Source: Oreohelix idahoensis
Lineage: Eukaryota; Mollusca; Gastropoda; Stylommatophora; Oreohelicidae
Direction of reading: 5' to 3'
Assembly (NCBI GenBank): GCA_024509875.1
Contig: JAMPIV010008047.1
Location: forward strand, 372,001-436,000
Length of the DNA stretch: 64,000 nucleotides
Below the pieces are notes generated by a model that did no database searches, had not been told where the DNA came from, and saw nothing but the letters and a program-made list of their open reading frames with translations. A program made the translations under genes and the position numbers. Positions 56,618 through 64,000 of this stretch are shown here, in pieces. Position 1 is the stretch's first letter, and each line of letters starts with the position of its first letter.

Positions 56618-58990
56618 GTATAGACATTCGCCGAAATATTAAGTTGGTCACACCGGGACTGACAACACTGATAGAATAAAAACCCGTTGGGTCAGGTGAC
56701 CTAGAACGGAAGTGGGGATAAAACTTTTGGCTCAAATCAGTAGATGTTATGGCCGTCGTCCCTGTAGGACGCTGTCCCTCGTCAGCAGTTCCACTGGGAT
56801 TATTTGAATGCCATTGTGGTTCACACTTCTTGCCGATATTCTTGTGATCAGGATTATTATGTATATCGATAGAACGGTGGTAATTTCTAGTGGGTTTTTT
56901 CCTGTAGATCATTTACATTAAGTATCTTACGTTTGAGTATTGCTTTACTACAGTACAGGGCTTAGCCGGTGAGCGAAAGCCATGGTTTATTCACTGGATA
57001 GGATATGTCGGTGATTATGTACTGCTATATTGAGCTGTTGATTATGGCAAGTAGATTGGCATTTCCATTGCATTGTTATTTCATGTGTGTTGCTAGCCGT
57101 GTGCGGCTTTTGTGTGTGTGCAATATTTATTAAAGGGTCATTACCTGTTCCAGGTGTTATTGGTTATTTAATGTCAGCTTTTGTGTGCTGTGGTCATACC
57201 TTTAGACAGTGGGCCTAAGTCTAGAATTTGAACATGTATTAAATCCACACCACAAATAGGGTTTGATTCGACAGCACAAGTGGTCTTTTGTGTGTGTTCT
57301 GACAGCTGGGGACTCGTCCGGTTTTTGTGATGAACTATAGGCCATGGGGCCAGTATGATACAGTATTATATGATAGTTGACAGCATCAATAGTTTGTTGT
57401 TCTGACAGCTGCGGGTTTGTCCGTTCTTTTGGCCGTGGGACCTGTATATTGTAATTTGTAATTCCCAGCTAGCTGGCCGCTAGATGTAATATTATTTGAT
57501 AGCAAGGCCTTAGAGCCTATGTTGGCTATGGTCAGGCCATTAAGAATTGTGCACACAGAATACTAGAAGGTGGGTAGGCCACGGTGTTTTGCGCCTTCAT
57601 ATTTTCTGTTAACTCACGGGAGTGAGTTATTTTGATCGTCCAGTAGAAAGTCAGTGTGTGTGTCAGTCAGTTAGCGTACTGTTTACGGTCGTTTGACCTG
57701 ACCTCGATTCCGATAGCTGACCTACTTACAGCGTCTCAGCAGTGATAGCTAGTTTTCAGTGTATAAATATTTTCACTCTGTCGTCGATAAAGTAGTTTAC
57801 ATTTGAGTTTCATGGTGTTTGCTCTGTTATATTTGCAGTTCGAGATACGGGTGTGTTGAAGTGATAAGCTAGGGTTGCAGCGTGCGTCAGACTGGTCAGT
57901 TTGGTGTATCTCAAAGTCTTATTGGTGGTTGTTGACAGTGATCCAGGTGGAGCAGCGGAGCTTGGGGGTGTTGGTACCATCTAGCTAGTTTGGCCCAGAC
58001 GGCAAATGGAGTGTCATATGGGAGATAGCTTGGTCAACCTCGGTATAGGGTGGAAGGAGATTGGTATTAGGATATTGTAGTTGATAGGAGGTTGATAGGG
58101 GGTTTGGTACCTCAAGTCATCGTGTTGGACTTCTAGTCTTGTCATTACTACTCAGATGTGCCCAACTAGGGGTGAAAGTCAACGCCTCTGACCTGACCTT
58201 ACTACTTAGAGGTGCCCAACCAGGGGTGAAAGCCGACGCCTGTGACGTTTCCTGTTCCACGCAGACGTGCCCAACCAGGGGTGAATTCCTATATGCAGTG
58301 TGTCCTGCTGACATGCGGGGGTCCAGTATACGTTACCTTGTAAACTGCTATGATCCGTGGTGTGTCGAACTGTGAAATAAACGTTTCGTGTTACAGTCAT
58401 ATAACAGTGCCAAGGGACTTACACGTGTGTATCCGACGTATATACTGTTGATACTAGCTGTGCAGCTGGACTTGTAAGAAGTCAGACAGTTCTGTTTATA
58501 TTGTGGACAGTGCTGTGTGAGCACCGTAGAGAACAGTGTAGTCATCGTATTTGAGGTTACCATACCGTGACAAGGAACTCTGTTGCAAATTACTGACACA
58601 CAGACTTTCAGAGAAACTTGTTTCCTGGACTTAGATTCTTTTCTATTGTACGTTTTCTAGTGTGGAGTCTGGTTTGTACCGTGTTCATCATCATCGTCAG
58701 TGTTGAGGATACTTCTTGCTCAGGCGCCGTTGGACCTTTAGATAAGTTATTATTTGGTTGATTTTGTATAATGTATTATATTGATATTTTCTTGTTTTTT
58801 CTGAAACTCTAAATTTTCTTGTCGGTCTTTCCATCTATTACTAACTATCACTAAGCCTAAATCTGTATAGTAATATATTGCTGATTCTTTATTTGCTTCT
58901 TGGTTTGTTATTGTTTTCTTTCCTTTTGTTGTGTCTTTTTCCTATTTTCCGAGTATGACTTAGTTTGTAGGTATGTATGTTGATAGTTAG

Positions 58991-61900
58991 TGTCACAGGA
59001 TAGACATTCGCTGAAATATATTTAGTTGGTTACGCTGTAGAGTGGCAACAGCGTAGAATAGAAAACCCGTTTGGCGAATTCGGCCAGAATGGAGGAGGAT
59101 GTAGAATTTTTGGCGCGATTGAGTCTAGAGATGTCCATCTTACTGAGAGGACGTGTTCCCTTTGTCAGCAGTTTTGCTGGGATTGCATGAATGCCATTTT
59201 TGTTCATTGCTTGCCGATTGTTTCAGGTGTTCAGGATTATTGATAGATTACTAGATTGGTGATGTGATTTCTAGTAGTTCTTTCCTGGATATTATTTACG
59301 GTAGAATCTTGCAATTATGTATTGCCGTGTTTCAGTATTGGGCGTCGCCTGTGAGCGATAGTCATTCTGTAGTCGCTGGTTAGATTATATCGGTGACTGT
59401 TTGCTATTATGTTGAATTGGTGATTTTGGCAAGTAGTCTGGCATTTCCAGTTTATTGTGTATTGCATTTCATGTGTATTGTTAGCCGTGTGCGGCTAATG
59501 TGTGTGCACCGTACTTATTATTAAAGGGATATTACCTAATTTAGGTGTTATTGGATTTCTCATGTCAGCTACTGTGTACTGTGGTCGTACCTTTGAGACA
59601 GCGAGCTAGGAGTATAGTGTGAGTGTGCCTTAAACCCATAGTACCAGTAGAGAGTTTGTTCTCACAGCACCAGTAGCCTGTGGATGCTCTGTGTGTGTGT
59701 GTGCTGTGTAGAATTATATATATCGTATTCTGACATCTGGGGTAACTCGTCGTGATTAGGCGTGGAGCCTGCATGATTTAATAGTTTATTTCCCAGCTAG
59801 CTGGCGTTATTGATTTGATATTATTTGATAGTAAGGCCTTAGAGCCTGTATGGCTATAATCAGGCCATTAGGAATGGTGCACACAGTTTTCTAGAAGGAT
59901 GTAGGCCACTGTGTTGGCGCCTTCGTAGTTTCCGTCAACTCACGGGAGTGAGTTTTTTTTGTTTTGTTTGACCAGTGAAAGGCTAGTGTGTGTGTCAGTC
60001 TGCTACGGTATTGTTTACGGTCGCGTGACCTGATCTCGATTACGGACTCTGACCTACTTTTCAGTATCACAGTGGTAATGGCTATTTTTCTGTATGTTTG
60101 CAGTCTATTGCTGGTAAAAGAGTGTATAGATGAGTTTCTAGTGTTTGTTCTGGTATTGTTGCAAGTCTGTGTACGATCGATAAAGTGTTAGGCTGAGGTT
60201 ACAGTGTGCGTCAGACGGGTTAGTTTGACACATCCCTGATTCATTTTGGTGGTTGGCAACATGGATCCAGGTGGAGCAGCGGAGCTTGGGGTGTTGGTAC
60301 CTTCTAGATAGGGGCCCAGACGGCATATGTGGAGATGTAAGATGGGAGTTAGCTTGGTCAACCTCGGTATTAGGGTGGTAGGAGATGTTTGTTAGGAGTG
60401 TTTATAGTTGATAGGAGGTTGATAGAGTGGTTGGTACCTCAAGTCATCTTGACGAGCTTCTGGTCCTGTCATTGCTTCTTAGATGTGCTCACCCAGGGGT
60501 GAAAATCTCTGACGTGACCTTCCTAAGCCGGCGCCAGGGACGTTGCCTTACAACGCAGAAGTGCCTGACCAGGGGCGTATTCCTTCGTGCAGTGTGTCCT
60601 GCCGACTTGCCGGGGTCCAGTGGATGTTATCTTACAGTCTGCTGTGATCCTTGGAGTACCTAACGTCTTTATAGACTTGTCGTGGGGTACACATGTGACA
60701 GGGCCAAGGAACTTATACGTGGATCTGACGGGTAGACTGTTATTAGTAGCTGTGCAGCTGATCTTTGATGAAGTAGACATTTTCAGTATATTATGAACAG
60801 TGCTGGTGAGCACCGTGGAGGATAGTGCGGTCATTGCGTGAGAGAGTATTATACCGTGACAAGGAACTCTGTAGCGAGTTTGTGACACTCAGATTGACAG
60901 TGAAGTTATTCCTGGACTGAGATTCGTTTGGAATTATACGTCTGTTATTGTGGAGTCTCGTTCGTTCCGTCATCATCATTCATCGTCCGTGCTGAGGATT
61001 CTCCGTTCTCAAGCGCCGTTGGAGCTTCAGATAAGTTATTGTTTGTTTGCTGTTGTATAATGTATTATAGTGATATTTTCTTGTTTTTCTGAGAATTTAA
61101 TTTTCTTGTCTGTCTTTCTTACTGATTCTAGCTATCATGTACTTTGACTTGTTGAGTAGTGTAGTACTGTTTCTGTATTTGCTTCTTGGTTTGTTGTTGT
61201 TTGCTTTCCTTGTGTTTTGTCTTTTCCTTATTGTACCAGTATGACTTAGTATGTATGTATGTATGTGATTGTTAGTTAAATCTGATCGTGCTTTGTTGTC
61301 TTAGTAGTTTGGTAATATTTGGATTAGATATATTTTGGTTACATTATAATATAATTGTATTGATACGTTACTTAGTTTACTATTACTGAAGTGAAGATAG
61401 TGCTTGGTGGAAGAGATAGCTTCCAGCACCTCATTGTTGAGTGTGGTTTTCGTGGAGTCTTTGGTGTTATAGTGTATTGGTGTGTTGAAGGGAGGAAGGG
61501 TAGTGAGTTTAATCTAGTCTTGGCCTCTTGTGGAAAAGATTGGATTAGACCGATTCTTTTAGTGTGTGGCGGCGTTTGTTTTGTGGTGGAGTCTGGCATA
61601 GGGGATTTCCTGCGTCTGCCCTGTTTAACATTGCAAGCCCTGTTGGTGTTAGCTGTATTTGTGGTGTGTGTATTTATAGTGTCGTGTACATTTAGTAATT
61701 CTTGTGTTCTGTTTAAGTGGTGTTTTCTCTTGTCCCATCTTACTATCTTGTAAATACGTTTACAGGTATCTCTTGTTTGTGTTCGTGCTCAGTCACGCAT
61801 TGTAGATATTAATCTACCTCTTCTCTTCGTGTTCTATCATCTATTTCCTCGTGACTGAAATTTTGTTTTCGCATTGTGATGTATGTGTTTCTTTCATCTG

Positions 61901-62203
61901 TGTGGTCCTCATTTTGCCATAGGTACTTGCATAACAGAGATTATAGAGTTTAGTAATAAGTGAAGTGTTATTTGAGTATAGCACCAGTGTGGGTGCCAGT
62001 AACAGATTTTCAAGTAATACCTATTGTGAACTAAGTTTATATAGTGGTGTCAAGGTTTCAGGAAGTTGTTATTATACAACTAACGACTATTGTAAGTTTA
62101 TATAGTGGTGTCAAGGCATCAGGAAGTTGTTATTATACAACTGTCGACTATTGTAAGTTTGGTTGAGGATATAATAGAGAATAAGTGGTCAGAAAGACCA
62201 AAT
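58991..62203 (+). mobile_element. LTR family 2, plus-strand copy 2, and leader
   Basis: Starts TGTCACAGGATAGACATTCG and runs colinear with copy 1 for about 2.3 kb, so the two form a head-to-tail tandem. The threefold GTGCCC/CAGGGG repeat recurs (60480-60590) in weaker form. 61391-61753 corresponds to the leader of the minus-strand element. A 64-bp duplication (ATATAGTGGTGTCAAGG) lies at about 62038-62160. TTGGTGACACC at 62204-62214 may be the primer-binding site, implying an unusually long LTR; the true LTR end is uncertain. Confidence 0.65.
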
Positions 62204-63083
62204 TTTCCAATTGGTGACACCATAGCCAAGGGGCTAAGTGAGACTTTATTGATACTATAAGGTAAAGGTGAATAATATGTATACAATAAACCACGAGGTG
62301 ATATTTACTTTCATGCATATATATATGTGTGTAGATTCAAGGAGTGATACCATTATTTACTACTGTTATTACGGAATATTATTGTAGGCAGAACTTTATC
62401 TGCTAACTTAAGTGGAATATATACAGTTGAATAATTGTATTGTAAAGACTTATACCAGAGTTAATAGTGAGCATTCTAAGTGTACACCATGGATCTACAG
62501 GCTTTCATTCAGATTTGGAAAGACTGAAGGTACACTCAGAAAGATCTGATGGATTTTGCGGAAGCAAAATTTTATTCAGTTGAGAATCAGAAAGCTCTGG
62601 AGAAGGAAAGAATTGAGAAACAGAATGCTATAAGAGATGCTCGACTGAAGAGCTAGAGCTAAAGAGAAAGGAATTCGAATTACAACAAAAGAAGATGAAA
62701 GAAGATAAAGAATTACAAGAAAAGAAGATGAAAGAAGAAAGTGAGTGGAAACAGAAAGAATTCGAATTGCAAGAAAAGAAGATGAGAGAAGAGAGAGAGA
62801 ATTGCAAGAAAAGAAGATGAGAGAAGAGAGAGAATTGCAAGAAAAGAAGATAGAGTCAGAGTTGGAGAAGGAGAGAATGAGAATAGCTCTGGAAGAGAAA
62901 ATGATGGAGAAGGAAATACAATTGAAGAAGATAGAAGTGGGTGCTCATCGTCCTTTTAGGCTGCGTCTACCAAATTTCAATGATAAAATTGATAGTTTAG
63001 ATTTCTTCCTTGAAAGATTTGAGGCCGATGTGTGGCCTATAAGGCTGATAGGGATCAGTGGCCATCTCTTTTATCGACACCGT
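62204..63083 (+). mobile_element. Decayed gag of LTR family 2
   Basis: From about 62490: DLQAFIQIWK, LMDFAEAKF, then a charged coiled-coil (KEDKELQEKKMKEESEW) and RPFRLRLPNFNDKIDSLDFF then LERFEADVWP, homologous to the minus-strand gag at 33813-32869. Stops and a small deletion break it, and coding ends abruptly at about 63077 where LTR-like sequence (CACCGTACTTATTAAAGGGA) resumes. Confidence 0.78.
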
Positions 63084-63125
63084 ACTTATTAAAGGGATAC
63101 TACCTAATTTAGGTGTTATTGGATT

Positions 63126-63163
<38 letters not shown>

Positions 63164-63290
63164 TGGAGTAGTGTTATCAATATTGACTATTATTACTACA
63201 TACTTTGTAGGCAAAGAGTTAACTTATATCTGGTGATATAAGTGGAGTATATATAAGTGATTAGCAGCATAGTAATTACACTGGCTAACA
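63078..63290 (+). repeat. Rejoined LTR/leader pieces with (TA)n microsatellite
   Basis: 63078-63130 repeats the LTR block at 59508-59562 (ACCTAATTTAGGTGTTATTG). A (TA)n tract lies at 63131-63160, and 63163-63290 resembles the leader at 62340-62460. It records an internal deletion or template switch. Confidence 0.7.
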
Positions 63291-63471
63291 AAAAAAAATT
63301 TTTTTTTTCTTTCTCTAACATTTCTATGTTTTTCTGGTCAATGTTAATGCGCTGTTTTTAAATCTGCAAACCGTTTTTCTCTATCAGGTCGGGATCTCTA
63401 GAAATACGCAATTGAAGTTTTTTAACAAAGCATACAGTATTACAACATCATTTGTACAAGAAGTACAACAG

Positions 63472-63999
63472 TTATGTAGGCTTGAATTTCTTTGCAGTCG
63501 ACTTTCGTCGGTGAATGGCATGGGGTACATCGCGATGAAGCATCCAACAATAATCGGCAAGCATGGTCACACTCCACCGTCCTTGATAACGTGACTCCAT
63601 TACGGCGATATCTTGATGGAATCGTTCTCCATGTTCATCGCTGACTTCGCCAAGGTTGTCAGGGAAAAAGTCAAGATGCGAATCGAGCAAATGGATTTTG
63701 AGGGACATGTTACAGCCCATAATTCTGTATGCATCTATGCACTGCTTAACAATATGCACATAGTCGACAGATTTGTGATTTCCCAGAAAGTTATCGATGA
63801 TCGATTTGAATGCCATCCATGCGCGAAGTTCACTACCATGTAACAAGTTCTCGAATTGTTTGTCTGCAATAACTTTCCTAATCTGAGGTCCTACAAAGAT
63901 ACCTTCCTTTATCTTTGCACCGCTAACTTGCGGAAACTTTTCTCGAAGATAAGTGAAAGCTTTGCTCGTTTTATCTAACGCTTTTACGAAATTCTTCAT
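63472..63999 (-). CDS. Conserved repeated-family protein of unknown function, partial
   Basis: Open frame of 175 codons on the minus strand, very probably continuing upstream beyond the window edge. Contains YLREKFPQVSGAKIKEGIFV, GPQIRKVI, IDNFLGNHKS, then MGCNMSLKIHLLDSHLDFFP and SDEHGERFHQDIAVMESRYQ. I recall this text from many near-identical uncharacterised proteins in arthropods and other invertebrates, which suggests a mobile or multicopy gene; function unknown. The frame is intact to its stop, unlike most neighbours. Confidence 0.7.
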   Translation of the reverse strand: MKNFVKALDKTSKAFTYLREKFPQVSGAKIKEGIFVGPQIRKVIADKQFENLLHGSELRAWMAFKSIIDNFLGNHKSVDYVHIVKQCIDAYRIMGCNMSLKIHLLDSHLDFFPDNLGEVSDEHGERFHQDIAVMESRYQGRWSVTMLADYCWMLHRDVPHAIHRRKSTAKKFKPT

Positions 64000-64000
64000 G

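Larger units (their letters stand above)
53623..58990 (+). mobile_element. LTR family 2, plus-strand copy 1, containing a hAT element
   Basis: Begins TGTCACAG at 53623. After the hAT transposon (53638-56617) it continues at 56618 and can be followed, colinear with the next copy, to 58990. It contains a threefold internal repeat of about 60 bp (GTGCCCAACCAGGGGTGAA) at 58150-58290. It shares ATTAAAGGG..ACCTG and TGTGGTCATACC blocks with the minus-strand LTRs at 28085 and 40770. Confidence 0.75.

Noticed and set aside
1..64000. CRISPR array or defence system among the tandem repeats
   Set aside because: The arrays are contiguous minisatellites without unique spacers, and the sequence is plainly animal nuclear DNA with spliced genes and retroelements.

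Overview
The window is animal (metazoan) nuclear DNA: two spliced host genes with standard GT-AG introns, lying in a dense and deeply nested mass of transposable elements. The repeat repertoire (APE-type and REL-endonuclease-type LINEs, Ty3/gypsy LTR elements, hAT and mariner transposons, a tRNA-derived SINE, several minisatellites) and the low-GC introns suggest a marine invertebrate, perhaps a mollusc; that assignment is an inference and not firm. There is no bacterial or organellar gene, CRISPR array, rRNA or intact tRNA gene.

Host gene 1 (minus strand, about 19.0 kb down to position 545, continuing off the left edge) is the 5' part of PITRM1, the mitochondrial presequence protease (M16C metallopeptidase). 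Eight exons can be read with matching splice sites and phases, including the HILEH zinc/catalytic motif. The exon that should carry the third zinc ligand (NEMKGA motif) survives only as an out-of-frame stub at 8031-8062, abutting a minisatellite and a mariner fragment.

Host gene 2 (plus strand, starting at 24722, head-to-head with PITRM1) is an MPV17/PMP22-family membrane protein gene. Two short coding exons are visible, at 24722-24775 and 51767-51829, separated by a 27-kb intron that holds most of the transposons in the window. Its later exons are beyond the right edge or unrecognised.

Layout. 1-19 kb: PITRM1 introns containing a 24-bp tandem array, a 5'-truncated LINE with a 12-bp target duplication, two copies of a short SINE-like retroposon (R1), a (TA)n tract, a mariner fragment, a 39-bp minisatellite of about 40 units that evidently grew from LINE coding sequence, 31- and 29-bp tandem arrays into which three LINE copies inserted (one 5'-inverted, one strongly A-to-G biased), and a solo gypsy-type LTR. 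19-25 kb: intergenic, with a third R1 copy, a tRNA-derived SINE, two palindromic MITEs and a hAT relic. 25-51.8 kb: MPV17-family intron with a minus-strand gag-protease LTR element whose 3' LTR is split by an RNase H-bearing LINE, a REL-endonuclease LINE split by another LINE, two EN-RT LINE copies, a truncated gypsy element and further LINE relics. 52-64 kb: an I-type LINE relic carrying a hAT MITE, a 2,980-bp hAT transposon with a perfect 8-bp target duplication inside a long LTR, a second tandem LTR, a decayed gag, and at the right edge a conserved repeated gene family of unknown function.

The strongest leads for new biology are the A-to-G hypermutated LINE copy (13.7-14.5 kb), the LINE-derived minisatellite beside the damaged zinc-ligand exon of PITRM1, and a hAT MITE carrying a tRNA-like segment.
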